The notes beneath the pieces were generated by a model that made no database searches, was not told the origin of the DNA, and worked only from the letters and a program-made list of their open reading frames with translations. Source: Holosporales bacterium (GTDB taxonomy: Bacteria > Pseudomonadota > Alphaproteobacteria > RUG11792). From it: a stretch of 22,564 nucleotides of DNA. Numbering within the stretch: the first letter of the stretch is position 1; every line of letters starts with the position of its first letter. The stretch spans positions 1-22,564 of the forward strand of contig JAIRZU010000056.1 of NCBI GenBank assembly GCA_031267075.1, given 5' to 3'. Positions 7,687-15,910 of the stretch are shown here, piece by piece. The translations under genes were made by a program, and so were the position numbers.

Positions 7687-10090
7687 TCCCAGATTCCTAA
7701 CACCCATGATGCAGCAGTACAAAGCTACTAAGGAGCAGCATCAAGATGCTTTGCTTTTGTACAGGCTTGGAGATTTTTATGAACTCTTTGGGGAGGACGC
7801 TCTGATCGTATCTAAGGAACTTGGCCTCGTCCTAACGAACAGGCATAAAGTACCGATGTGCGGAGTGCCGTGGCATGCCTCTGAAATGTACATAATAAAG
7901 CTAGTGAACAATGGTCATAAGGTAGCGATATGCGAGCAGATGGAAACCCCAGAGGAAGCTAAGAAGAGAGGTGGTGGGAAGGCTATGGTCGAGCGCAGGG
8001 TTACTAGGATCATAACGCAGGGTACTATAATTGAGCAGTCCATGCTTGGTGAGAGGAGCAATAACTTTCTCCTAGCGATCTCGAATGAATTTAATCAGAG
8101 GCTTGGGATAGCATACGCAGATATCTCGACCGGTAAATTTCTGATGGAAGATATACAAACCAACGAGCTACTATCGGCCCTATCGAAGATCCAACCATCC
8201 GAGATAATATGCCCGGATGACCTCCTATCCAAGAGATACATCCTAGATAACCTCGATAAGTACAGGTCAATCGTAAGGGCGATTCCTAGTGCTAAGTTTA
8301 TGGGAGAAACAGCCTCCAGTAGGTTAGCAAAGTTTTTCGGTGTGAAGTTCATAGATGCATTTGGGAATCTATCGAAGCATATCATCGAAGCAGCATCGGA
8401 GGTCGTGGAGTACATCTCGGATGTGTATATGTCAGATAACGTATGCTTGCTATTTCCTAAGTACGTGAGTAGCTCTGAACGTATGTATCTCGATAACTTC
8501 ACAAGGAAGAGCCTTGAGCTGACGGAGGCTCATAGCGGAGATAGGAAGTGCTCACTGCTGTACAGTATCGATAAAACGATTACGTCGCAGGGAGCAAGGA
8601 TGCTCTCTCGCTGGCTAATGGAACCACTAAACAACATATCGAAAATTAACACGCGCCTCGGCTATGTAGAATTCTTCGTTAAAAACCGCGAGCCACTTAG
8701 GATTATCAGGGATGAGCTTTCAGGCTTCCCCGACATCGAAAGAGTAATCTCGAGGATACTAATGAACAAGGCTGGCCCGAGGGATCTCAAGGGAGTCTCA
8801 GTTGCCCTATCGAAAGCAATGAAGATCGGAGCATACATATCACAATTCCCAGAGCTTGGTTCCATAGATCTCTCATTCGACAAAGCAGATAAGATTATCA
8901 GTAAGTTAGATAAGGCGCTTTCTGACACCCTGCCTGTCCTAGCAAGAGATGGTGGCTTCATAAGGAGAGGGTACGACGAGGAGCTAGATGAATATATCTA
9001 TGCCATCGAGAATGGTGATCTCCTCATATATGACATGCAGAGGCTGTATGTTAATGAGACAGGAATCCAGTCACTGAAGATAAAGAAGAATGCGGTGCTG
9101 GGATACTTCGTGGAGATCTCATCGAACTTCGCCTCAAAGATCCCATATAGGTTTGTGCATAGACAATCCCTAGCATCGTGCATGAGGTATACATCAGACG
9201 AGCTCGTCGAAACCGCCAATAAGATATACTCGGCGGAATCTAATATGAGGAGAAGGGAGCTCGCAATCTTTGATGAGATAGTAAAGATGGTAGCCGCTGA
9301 GCATGAAGCGATTCGCAAGATCTCAGATTGGATATCGTTCATAGATCTCATATCGTCATTCGCCTTCCTAGCAGTTGAGAATAATTACGTTAAGCCGGAG
9401 CTGACCTCGAAGAAAGTCCTGAATATACGTAGTGGCAGACACCCAGTCGTTGAGACTTTCATGAAGGCGGATGGGATGAAGTTTGTGGAGAATGACTGCG
9501 AGGCGTCGGAAGATGCAACTGTCTCCATACTGACTGGGCCGAATATGGGAGGTAAAAGCACCTTCCTCCGTCAGAATGCAATAATCATAATCATGGCTCA
9601 GATCGGCTCATTCGTTCCAGCGAAGTACGCAGAGATCGGTGTAGTCGATAGGATATTTAGCAGGGTTGGCGCATCGGATGATATAGCATCTGGCCGCTCA
9701 ACTTTCATGGTGGAAATGGTTGAGACAGCTACGATCCTCCAGCAGGCTACCGATAACTCCTTCATCATTCTTGATGAGATAGGACGTGGAACTTCAACGT
9801 ACGATGGCCTCGCAATAGCATGGGCAGTCATCGAGGAGATTGCAAACCGTATAAAAGCCAGAACACTGTTTGCCACCCATTACCATGAGCTTGTAAAAAT
9901 TAAGGATGATGTTCCAGATGTCAAATTCCTGACCGTCAAGGTCGAGGAGTGGGACAACAAGATTGTCTTCCTCCACAAGATAGAAAACGGATTCGCAGAT
10001 AAATCGTATGGGCTAAATGTCGCTCTCCTCGCTGGATTCCCAAGGCATGTTGTCGATAGGGCAGAAGCAGTCTTGAAAAAAGTAGCGTGA
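7670..10090 (+). CDS. mutS: DNA mismatch repair protein MutS
   Basis: MutS (806 aa) recognises mispaired and slipped bases and recruits MutL. The mismatch-wedge motif is Phe36-Tyr-Glu38 (GDFYELF), at the same residue numbers as in E. coli, which supports ATG 7670 over the in-frame GTG at 7655. Connector, lever and clamp regions follow. The ATPase domain has Walker A GPNMGGKST near residue 623, Walker B ILDEIGRGTSTYDG near residue 699 and ATHYHEL. The protein stops soon after the helix-turn-helix (AEAVLKKVA), about 50 residues short of E. coli, so the C-terminal tetramerisation region is missing. It overlaps ispH by 17 bp, and its TGA overlaps the next start (TGATG). Slippage at the AG tracts nearby is exactly what MutS would oppose. 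Confidence 0.97.
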   Translation: MTITSDPRFLTPMMQQYKATKEQHQDALLLYRLGDFYELFGEDALIVSKELGLVLTNRHKVPMCGVPWHASEMYIIKLVNNGHKVAICEQMETPEEAKKRGGGKAMVERRVTRIITQGTIIEQSMLGERSNNFLLAISNEFNQRLGIAYADISTGKFLMEDIQTNELLSALSKIQPSEIICPDDLLSKRYILDNLDKYRSIVRAIPSAKFMGETASSRLAKFFGVKFIDAFGNLSKHIIEAASEVVEYISDVYMSDNVCLLFPKYVSSSERMYLDNFTRKSLELTEAHSGDRKCSLLYSIDKTITSQGARMLSRWLMEPLNNISKINTRLGYVEFFVKNREPLRIIRDELSGFPDIERVISRILMNKAGPRDLKGVSVALSKAMKIGAYISQFPELGSIDLSFDKADKIISKLDKALSDTLPVLARDGGFIRRGYDEELDEYIYAIENGDLLIYDMQRLYVNETGIQSLKIKKNAVLGYFVEISSNFASKIPYRFVHRQSLASCMRYTSDELVETANKIYSAESNMRRRELAIFDEIVKMVAAEHEAIRKISDWISFIDLISSFAFLAVENNYVKPELTSKKVLNIRSGRHPVVETFMKADGMKFVENDCEASEDATVSILTGPNMGGKSTFLRQNAIIIIMAQIGSFVPAKYAEIGVVDRIFSRVGASDDIASGRSTFMVEMVETATILQQATDNSFIILDEIGRGTSTYDGLAIAWAVIEEIANRIKARTLFATHYHELVKIKDDVPDVKFLTVKVEEWDNKIVFLHKIENGFADKSYGLNVALLAGFPRHVVDRAEAVLKKVA

Positions 10091-10557
10091 TGTGGTATCA
10101 TAATAGTAGTGGTATTGGTGCTATGGTGATGAACGTGATGCAGAGTCAGAACACAGCGAGGAGCAACGATATCTCTTTAGTTGGCAATGTGTGGGCAATC
10201 CCAACGTATGAAAAAGGAGTCTCATCCGAGTTCTGTGCTGCGAAAATGCTCAAGGACAAAGGTTATAAGATTCTCGGTAGACGAGTAAGAACGGCGCACG
10301 GTGAAATCGATATCCTAGCTCAAAAGGATGGGGATCTCATCGCCGTAGAAGTGAAGCAGAGAAGAACTCTCGATTATGCAAGGGCCTGCGTTACCTCCAG
10401 GCAGAGGAAAAGGATATCCAACGCGCTGATGTTTATCGCATCTGAAAGGGATGAACTATTTGAAAGCTATCGCATAGATGTGGTATGTTTCGATTCTGTT
10501 GGTAGATTCGAGCATATCGAGAATGCGTTTCCAGTCGAAGAATTTATGTACAGCTAG
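10090..10557 (+). CDS. yraN: YraN/UPF0102 family endonuclease-like protein
   Basis: A 155-residue UPF0102 protein with a restriction-endonuclease-like fold; the family's biological role is not established. The signatures are GVSSEFCAAKMLKDKGYKIL, RRVRTAHGEIDILA and DGDLIAVEVKQR, which carry the D-(x)n-E-x-K catalytic pattern. About 40 residues precede the domain and do not look like family sequence, so an internal ATG (for example 10123 or 10132) may be the true start. ATG 10090 is given because it overlaps the mutS stop as TGATG. Its last 35 bp overlap the next gene. The ispH-mutS-yraN-BON series appears to be one operon. Confidence 0.85.
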   Translation: MWYHNSSGIGAMVMNVMQSQNTARSNDISLVGNVWAIPTYEKGVSSEFCAAKMLKDKGYKILGRRVRTAHGEIDILAQKDGDLIAVEVKQRRTLDYARACVTSRQRKRISNALMFIASERDELFESYRIDVVCFDSVGRFEHIENAFPVEEFMYS

Positions 10558-11125
10558 CATTGCTATAGCTATCACGTCGGCCGCTGGGCTTACGTCGGGG
10601 TGTGTCCCGATACTGATAGGCAGTGGGGTAGCTGGTGGCGGATACGTAGCGGCTCGTGAAAAAGACCTTGGGGACAGCATTACAGATACTAAGCTCGGCA
10701 CACTCATAGGTGGTAGGCTGTACAAGGTAAGCCAGAAGCTCTATAGTGAAGTCTCAGTTATGGTTGATGAGGGAGTTGTCATTCTGACAGGTATCGTCTC
10801 TAACCCAGAATGGGTAACCATAGCTGAAAAGGAGGCGTGGGCAGTAAAGGGCGTGAAAGCCGTTGAGAATTGCCTAAAGTATGGTCAGGAATTAACACCA
10901 GCACAAATAGCGAAGGATACATGGCTCACGACGAAATGCAAAACTGTCCTCCTAGCTACCAAGGGTGTTAGCTCTATAAACTACAAAATCAAAACCGTTG
11001 ATTGCGTCGTGTACATAAAAGGAAGCGCCAAGAGCGCCGCTGAACGCCAACTGGTAATCGACGCTGTGAAAGGCATATCGAGTGTAAAGAAGGTCGTGTC
11101 ATTCATAAAGATAGTGAATAGATAG
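10523..11125 (+). CDS. BON-domain lipoprotein (OsmY/DolP-like)
   Basis: A 200-residue exported protein with two BON domains, phospholipid-binding modules found in OsmY and DolP. From ATG 10523 the N-terminus MRFQSKNLCTASIAIAITSA leads to LTSGC, a lipobox, followed by a glycine-rich GSGVAGGGYVAA segment. BON1 spans about residues 48-110 (GGRLY-EVSVMVDEGVVILTGIV, VKGVKAVENCL). BON2 spans about 130-198 (KGVSSINYKIKTVDCVVYIKGSA, ISSVKKVVSFIKI). The signal-peptide start is chosen over the longer frame from 10478, which only adds shadow sequence of yraN. The overlap of 35 bp with yraN indicates the same transcript. It is probably anchored in the outer membrane and acts in envelope integrity, as DolP does. 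Confidence 0.88.
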   Translation: MRFQSKNLCTASIAIAITSAAGLTSGCVPILIGSGVAGGGYVAAREKDLGDSITDTKLGTLIGGRLYKVSQKLYSEVSVMVDEGVVILTGIVSNPEWVTIAEKEAWAVKGVKAVENCLKYGQELTPAQIAKDTWLTTKCKTVLLATKGVSSINYKIKTVDCVVYIKGSAKSAAERQLVIDAVKGISSVKKVVSFIKIVNR

Positions 11126-11191
11126 CCTCTGATATGGGGGAAGGTAGTTTGATTATGATGGGGTAGTAATACCATCTTGACCGTCCATCAT

Positions 11192-11331
11192 CGAGACATT
11201 TACCTATCTGATTGATTGGCGTGAATTCACACACTGTCATAATGCCTGGAAAGCGCGCGAATCCAGAGTACAATACCACTGTAGTTAGTACTTGAACAAG
11301 CTTCATCAACTAGCCTGGTAAATGTCTCAAA
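11192..11331 (+). repeat. Dispersed upstream repeat, copy B, with inverted ends
   Basis: The segment 11238-11331 matches 5122-5215 without gaps (about 77%). In addition GAGACATTTACC (11194-11205) is the perfect inverse of GGTAAATGTCTC (11318-11329), so copy B is bracketed by 12-bp inverted repeats. At the spot where copy A has the amidase GTG, copy B has ATG 11322 opening only a 13-codon frame, so no gene follows directly. This suggests either a mobile palindromic element or a decayed gene start. Confidence 0.55.
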
Positions 11332-11561
11332 AAATCTGGTATATAAGCGATTGCAGGATCTAGAAGAGTGTGTGGGTGAATTTCTGATTGGGTTAAGAGC
11401 GCAGACAATCCAATCTGTCTGCTATGTCAGTTATCTGTCTTATTATCTATGAGATCTGGTATGAGATCAGTACCACCGCAGCTCCGTTAGGAGAAGGAAT
11501 GGGTTAATCCACTCCTATCACTCCAGCATATGTACGTGCAAAGGACCACGTAAAAGTGGTA
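11332..11561. other. Non-coding stretch between repeats
   Basis: No credible gene was found here. One hairpin is clear: GCAGACA (11401-11407) with TGTCTGC (11416-11422), loop 8 nt, not followed by a T-run. A second small stem is ACGTG/CACGT around 11534-11551. It could hold a small RNA or gene remnants, but nothing is recognisable. Confidence 0.4.
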
Positions 11562-11682
11562 TTGAGAGTTTTCACCCAAAGATAGGAGTCCATCAAAACA
11601 GTAAATTATTTTTACGCCCATGTGCAAAAATAATCTCTTCCGTTAACTAAATAGTAACCCTTCCCACTGTATCATATATCTA
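11562..11682 (+). promoter_or_regulatory. Shared upstream cassette of secreted-protein gene 1
   Basis: This 121-bp segment is nearly identical to 22264-22383 upstream of secreted-protein gene 3. Both contain a perfect 9-bp inverted repeat, ATTATTTTT (11605-11613) with AAAAATAAT (11626-11634), followed by CCGTTAAC and a conserved TATCATATAT that may serve as the -10 (11670-11679). The ATAAT-(x)-CCGTTAAC portion also occurs upstream of gene 2 (18602-18622, - strand). Conservation stops just before the unrelated ribosome-site region, as expected of a control cassette. Confidence 0.65.
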
Positions 11683-11711
11683 GAAGATTAACCTTTAAGG
11701 GAGGAATCCTA

Positions 11712-12514
11712 ATGAAAAGCAAATTAGTAGGTTTAACGGTAGCACTATGTGTTACAGGAGTAGCAGAGGTGTATGGAAGCGGTGAAAGTGAGGAAGGTCT
11801 AGAGAGAGAGAGAGTCCTGTAGTTGTAAGTAGGGGAAAGCCAACCAGGACCGTCTTTAAGCTATTAGAAGACACACTTCAAGTTGTTGGCGGTAGCCTCA
11901 GCTATGGGGCGAATTGGTCGATGCAGAACCCAATGAATCTTGAACAATTTATGAAGCAGCAACAACTGAGATGGCTGCTAAAAGACTGGGTCCAGTGCCC
12001 AGAGTGGCTGTGTTCCGTAATAGCCGCACGCATGATGAATGAGAACTTCTCGTTCCAAACATACGGGAGTGGGCGAGAGCCTCACACTACGACGATGAGA
12101 TCAACAATGTATGTAGAGTACATGAGCGATCAGCATCTCGCTCAATTAGCCTGTGCATACAGCACGAGCGGCGAGCTACCATGGACAGTCCAACGCTGCT
12201 ATCTTGTCAATGCAGGCTCGGGTGATCAGTACTATACCCAAACGAACAAGGATGACCTGAATGTGAGGGAATCGATCATGAATGCCATAACGGGGCAATG
12301 CCAGGTCATTCATGTGGGAAGAGCAGCGGATGGTGATGATCAACCAACTACCCCTACTCCGTTTAAAACCATCAGCCTAGACGAGGGAACTACAACCAAC
12401 CCAACCATAGCGACTGTAAAGAAGATTTCGAACAGGAGTGCCAACTACCAAACCGACGCGGTAGCGAACGGACCTGGTGCCTTCATGAGGATCGAGATAA
12501 TCCCACGAAGCTGA
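11712..12514 (+). CDS. Phase-variable secreted protein 1, tract out of frame (OFF)
   Basis: This is one of three paralogous exported-protein genes; I know no named family for it. ATG 11712 has a strong GGGAGGA ribosome site (11699-11705) and encodes a signal peptide (MKSKLVGLTVALCVTGVAEVYG). Then comes (AG)7 at 11801-11814, after which this frame ends at TAG 11820, giving only 36 residues. The downstream frame is open from within the tract (reading ESPVVVSRG) to 12514. With 6 or 9 AG units the two parts join into one protein, about 266 aa at 6 units. The body has QQQLRWLLKDWVQCPEWL, YGSGREP, IHVGRAADGDD, a Thr-rich stretch and the end GPGAFMRIEIIPRS, all with counterparts in gene 2. It is convergent with proS. 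Decay to a pseudogene is less likely because no other lesion exists. Confidence 0.75.
11801..11814 (+). repeat. (AG)7 simple sequence repeat in gene 1
   Basis: Seven uninterrupted AG units directly follow the signal-peptide codons, preceded by TCT as in the other two loci. The distance from ATG 11712 to the downstream frame is 2 modulo 3; losing one unit or gaining two restores the frame. Confidence 0.95.
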
Positions 12515-12531
12515 GAATAACCCCAACACCA

Positions 12532-12563
12532 CAGAGGAAGCGGCCCACCAGCTGCTTCCTCTG
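12532..12563. terminator. Bidirectional hairpin between gene 1 and proS
   Basis: CAGAGGAAGC (12532-12541) pairs perfectly with GCTTCCTCTG (12554-12563) across a 12-nt loop, in the 64-bp gap between two convergent genes. There is no T-tract on either side, so its efficiency is uncertain, but its position fits a shared terminator. Confidence 0.6.
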
Positions 12564-12578
12564 GCAGACCTACGCCAC

Positions 12579-14054
12579 CTAGTAGCTTTTTGCAAACACT
12601 GCATCTGTTTCGGTTTCCGTTCCTGTGATGATGCACTTGCCTACTGTGTTGGACTGCTGGGTTGGGATGCAGCGTACTGATACTGCCATTTCATCCAGGG
12701 CGCTCACATCCGTAACGGTTGGGTTGAATTTGGCAACGACAAACCCATTGCCGCTTCCAGCGAAAAATTCCTTCATTTCGCCAAGGGTCTTTACAGAGCT
12801 ATTGAGTCTGCGCTTGCAATTATCCTCGCACCTTTTCTGGAGGGTCTCGTCGTGCTCTAGTACCATGCTAGCAACACGGTTCACGAACTCACTCCTAGAC
12901 ATACTACCTTTCTCAAGTGTAGTTCTGGTGGTGCAGCACACAAGCTCATCATTAACCTCTCTTTGACCGATCTCCAGAATCAACGGCACTCCCTTCCTCA
13001 CGTAATCCCACTTCTTATTTTGTGGTGAGATTTCCTTCCGATCGACAAACGCTCTGATGGATTTCTGAGAGAGCTCCTTCTTGAGAGAAGTGCAATACTC
13101 CATGATATCGGCTGAATCAGCACTGTCTCTCACAATTGGGATGATCACAACATGGTACGGAGCGACGGCCGATGGGAGGTTCAGCCCATCATCATCGGAG
13201 TGACTCATAATGAGCCCCCCAATCACCCTCGTTGAAATCCCCCACGATGTTGTATGTGCATGGCATAGACGTTCATCTCGACCTTGAAATGTTATCCCAA
13301 CTGCCTTCGAGAAATTCTGTCCAAGGTAATGGCTGGTGGCTGACTGCAGTGCCTTCCCATCCTGCATCATTGCCTCGATAGTATACGTATCTACAGCCCC
13401 AGCGAATTTATCATACTCTGGTTTCTGGCCGGGGATGCCGAACATCTTGAGGATATCACATATGAACCACTTATATACACCGTGCATCAGAAGCGTCTCT
13501 GCTCTGGCCTCCTCTTCAGTCTCGTGAGCGGTGTGCCCTTCCTGCCACAGGAATTCAGTGGTCCTCAGGAACAACCTGGTCCTCATTTCCCACCTGACGA
13601 CGTTGCACCATTGATTCACCAGAAGAGGGAGGTCCCTGTATGATTTCACCCAGCGCGCCATCGACTCACCTATGATTAACTCTGACGTTGGCCTGACGGC
13701 AAGAGGAGTCTCAAGAGGAGAGGTTGGAACGAGCTTCCCATCCCTATGCTCAACCCTATGATGAGTTACGATAGCCATCTCTTTAGCGAACCCAGCTACA
13801 TGCTCAGCCTCCTTCTCGAAGAGATCCAGAGGGATGAACAGTGGGAAGTATGCGTTGACGTGGTCATGCTCCTTGAACTTATCATCTAGAATCTTTTGCA
13901 TCAATTCCCATATTGCAAACCCATACGGCTTGATCACCATGCAGCCCCTGATCGTCGAGTTCTCTGCTAGGTCGGCACCAGTCACTACAGCCTGGTACCA
14001 CGCCGAAAAATCTTGCTCTCTTGTCACATCTAGTGCATGCTTAAACCCAGCCAT
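12579..14054 (-). CDS. proS: Prolyl-tRNA synthetase, archaeal/eukaryotic type (ProS type 3)
   Basis: This class II synthetase (491 aa) charges tRNA-Pro. It has the type 3 layout: FSAWYQAVV near the start, VIKPYGFAIWELMQ, the motif 2 region RPTSELIIGESMARWVKS with NQWCNVVRWEMR, then RTTEFLWQEGHTAHET, GAVDTYTIEAMMQDGKALQ, TSHYLGQNFS, the TTSWGISTRVIGGLI motif 3 block, an anticodon-binding domain, and the family's characteristic end FAKSY. There is no bacterial-type INS editing domain. The C-terminal zinc site is degenerate: the usual C-x2-C is CIIT here (GKCIITG). ATG 14054 is chosen over an adjacent TTG at 14057. nagZ lies 98 bp upstream in the same direction. Most alphaproteobacteria carry a different ProS type, so lateral acquisition is plausible. 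Confidence 0.95.
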   Translation of the reverse strand: MAGFKHALDVTREQDFSAWYQAVVTGADLAENSTIRGCMVIKPYGFAIWELMQKILDDKFKEHDHVNAYFPLFIPLDLFEKEAEHVAGFAKEMAIVTHHRVEHRDGKLVPTSPLETPLAVRPTSELIIGESMARWVKSYRDLPLLVNQWCNVVRWEMRTRLFLRTTEFLWQEGHTAHETEEEARAETLLMHGVYKWFICDILKMFGIPGQKPEYDKFAGAVDTYTIEAMMQDGKALQSATSHYLGQNFSKAVGITFQGRDERLCHAHTTSWGISTRVIGGLIMSHSDDDGLNLPSAVAPYHVVIIPIVRDSADSADIMEYCTSLKKELSQKSIRAFVDRKEISPQNKKWDYVRKGVPLILEIGQREVNDELVCCTTRTTLEKGSMSRSEFVNRVASMVLEHDETLQKRCEDNCKRRLNSSVKTLGEMKEFFAGSGNGFVVAKFNPTVTDVSALDEMAVSVRCIPTQQSNTVGKCIITGTETETDAVFAKSY

Positions 14055-14086
14055 CAATCAGAAACCTTTTATGTAAGCTTGGTAGG

Positions 14087-14095
14087 ATAATACCA
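14087..14095 (-). promoter_or_regulatory. Candidate extended -10 promoter of proS
   Basis: On the - strand TGGTATTAT (14095-14087) matches an extended -10 (TGnTATtAT), 32 bp upstream of the proS ATG and within the 98-bp gap after nagZ. It resembles the ispH promoter TGGTATAAT. Confidence 0.4.
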
Positions 14096-14152
14096 TCTAA
14101 CAACAGTGGCCCACCAGGATTATGTGTGTGGTTCGATGACGGAGTGCAGCAC

Positions 14153-15133
14153 CTAGCCCGGGGCAAGCAGCTTGTACTTCTCTGTTGCGAGATGCCTCCC
14201 ATTTAGCATCGACGCGTGAGTCGCGACAATTTCTTCGATAGGCATGCTGTATATGAGGATATCGACACCGGCAGCGTATGACATATCCGCCACGTTAGCA
14301 AAGCTTTGCAAGGCTCCCATGCAAATACAATCCGACAAGATTACTCCATCCCCTATACCTGCTTCCCCTCTCACAATCGATATCATATGTGGAGACAGTG
14401 TAGCTGGTAAACTTTCTCCGTACGACTGATATGCAACGTGTGCGACGATGCATGGGGGGATTCGCCTACCAGTTGCCTTTAGCTTTTCGATGAGCTTGCT
14501 ATTGGCAGCAATATCATCCTTTATGCTCGCTGTCACGGATGGTAGAACCTTGTGGCTATCTACTTCAGCTTTCCCATGGCCTGGAAGGTGCTTGATTACT
14601 GGAGTTATGCCATTGTCCTGGAGAGCAGTAACAGCTTCAAAAGCCAGTCTCGAAACGATATCGGGATTATTTGAGAAGCTCCTTGGGCCAATTTCAGCTG
14701 CTCGATTTGATGCTTCTGATACATCGGTTACCGGTGTTAGAATGATATCGATCCCTAGGGTTTTGGCGTATCGCGCTACCATCGAGAAGTAGGCATACAC
14801 ATCCTTAGGATCTGAAAATTCGAAGTCTCTCTGATTTTTGTAGAGCGGGAAAAATCGAGACAACCGATTTACGGTCCGTCCTTCGATATCGATTGCCACT
14901 AGGCATCCACACTCTTTAAGCTGAGCAGACAACCTCTTAACCTGCGCTTCGCTCTCACAATTGTTTTTGAACAATATCACCCCGACAGGGCGATACCTAC
15001 GCAGGTAGGCTCTTTCCTTGTCCGTCAAAGTAAGCCCACTGATTCCCACGATCATCGGCAATCTACGGCTTGGTACTTCCAGGCAGGATGAACACAAAAC
15101 ACAGGCCAGAAAGCAGGCGAGTAACCTCTTCAC
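14153..15133 (-). CDS. nagZ: Beta-N-acetylhexosaminidase NagZ-like (GH3), predicted exported
   Basis: A 326-residue glycoside hydrolase family 3 enzyme, expected to remove N-acetylglucosamine from muropeptides during wall recycling. GH3 marks are VGVILFKNN (about 50), VAIDIEGRTVNRL (about 79), the acid/base loop KHLPGHGKAEVDSH with its Asp-His dyad (about 184-197) and the nucleophile region VILSDCICMGA (about 266). The nucleophile Asp is kept, but the usual following Asp is Cys (SDC rather than SDD). Unlike classic cytoplasmic NagZ it begins with MKRLLACFLACVLCSSC, a signal peptide with a possible lipobox. The GTG start at 15133 lacks a clear ribosome site. Its closeness to an exported amidase gene suggests a periplasmic murein-trimming route. 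Confidence 0.9.
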   Translation of the reverse strand: MKRLLACFLACVLCSSCLEVPSRRLPMIVGISGLTLTDKERAYLRRYRPVGVILFKNNCESEAQVKRLSAQLKECGCLVAIDIEGRTVNRLSRFFPLYKNQRDFEFSDPKDVYAYFSMVARYAKTLGIDIILTPVTDVSEASNRAAEIGPRSFSNNPDIVSRLAFEAVTALQDNGITPVIKHLPGHGKAEVDSHKVLPSVTASIKDDIAANSKLIEKLKATGRRIPPCIVAHVAYQSYGESLPATLSPHMISIVRGEAGIGDGVILSDCICMGALQSFANVADMSYAAGVDILIYSMPIEEIVATHASMLNGRHLATEKYKLLAPG

Positions 15134-15316
15134 TTGATGCAGTCAATTCCACGAACATCAGCAATTGTATCAGACTTGCCACGCAAAAATCTATGCTCCC
15201 ACTTCCCACCTTCATGAAAATTCAGCTATGCCCACACCATGAAAAATTCTCATGCATGTGCCGTGAATAAGTAGTACGATACACGTGACTGTTTTAGGCG
15301 GCATCTTAGCGATCAG

Positions 15317-15910
15317 ATGACGAAGAGATTCATCGCGGCAATTTGGGCTTTCGTTATTATCGTGGGTATAGCGACGGCGTTTGTTGTTTGTACCCATGAT
15401 AGAGAGTTAGGGAACGATAAGAGGGGAGCAGTAAGTGTGGCTGTGGTAGATGGTGGGAAGCTAAAGGCAACCGCTAAGTGCTTCTCTGCTCACGAGAAGA
15501 TAGCCAGTATGTTCTCAGACGTCTTTGCTAAGATACGCGATTCTGAGAATGCGATGAAGAAGGAATATGAGGCTGTCAAAAACAACAGCAAGCTATCGCA
15601 AAAGCAGAGGGACAAGGAGATATCGAAGATAGAGGCGAAGTGGTCTGCAGAGTCAGCGAAATACAACGCGGCGATCCAGGATGTCCGCAACCTAGAGGCG
15701 AAGCTTGCAGACCGCATTCAGAAAGAGGTTTTGAGCACGGTACAATCCATCGCAAAATCGATGAACGTGGATATTGTCGTAAACAAATTGAGCAGAGATA
15801 TGCTGTCTATCTTCTACCACACACATGAGGTTGATATCACAGACATCGTGATCAAAAAGCTCGATGAGATATTGCCGGAGATAAATTTGGAGGAGGTGCG
15901 CAAATGGTAG
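15317..15910 (+). CDS. skp: OmpH/Skp family periplasmic chaperone
   Basis: A 197-residue OmpH/Skp-like protein. Family members are trimeric periplasmic holdases that deliver outer-membrane proteins to the Bam complex. An N-terminal hydrophobic segment (residues 5-25, FIAAIWAFVIIVGIATAFVVC) serves as signal peptide or anchor. It is followed by the short beta strand VSVAVVDGGKL and a long charged helical region (about 60-140, rich in K, E, A, S, Q) typical of the Skp tentacles, then a return strand region (SMNVDIVVNKL). The assignment rests on this architecture and on its position immediately before lpxD, the usual skp-lpxD order. It overlaps lpxD by 7 bp. bamA, often upstream, is not here; nagZ lies divergently instead. 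Confidence 0.85.
   Translation: MTKRFIAAIWAFVIIVGIATAFVVCTHDRELGNDKRGAVSVAVVDGGKLKATAKCFSAHEKIASMFSDVFAKIRDSENAMKKEYEAVKNNSKLSQKQRDKEISKIEAKWSAESAKYNAAIQDVRNLEAKLADRIQKEVLSTVQSIAKSMNVDIVVNKLSRDMLSIFYHTHEVDITDIVIKKLDEILPEINLEEVRKW

Noticed and set aside
11712..11822. Treating the three AG-tract genes as simple pseudogenes
   Set aside because: In all three the only break is at the same AG tract and the downstream frames are intact; independent decay would not choose the same spot. Assembly error in the tract remains possible.
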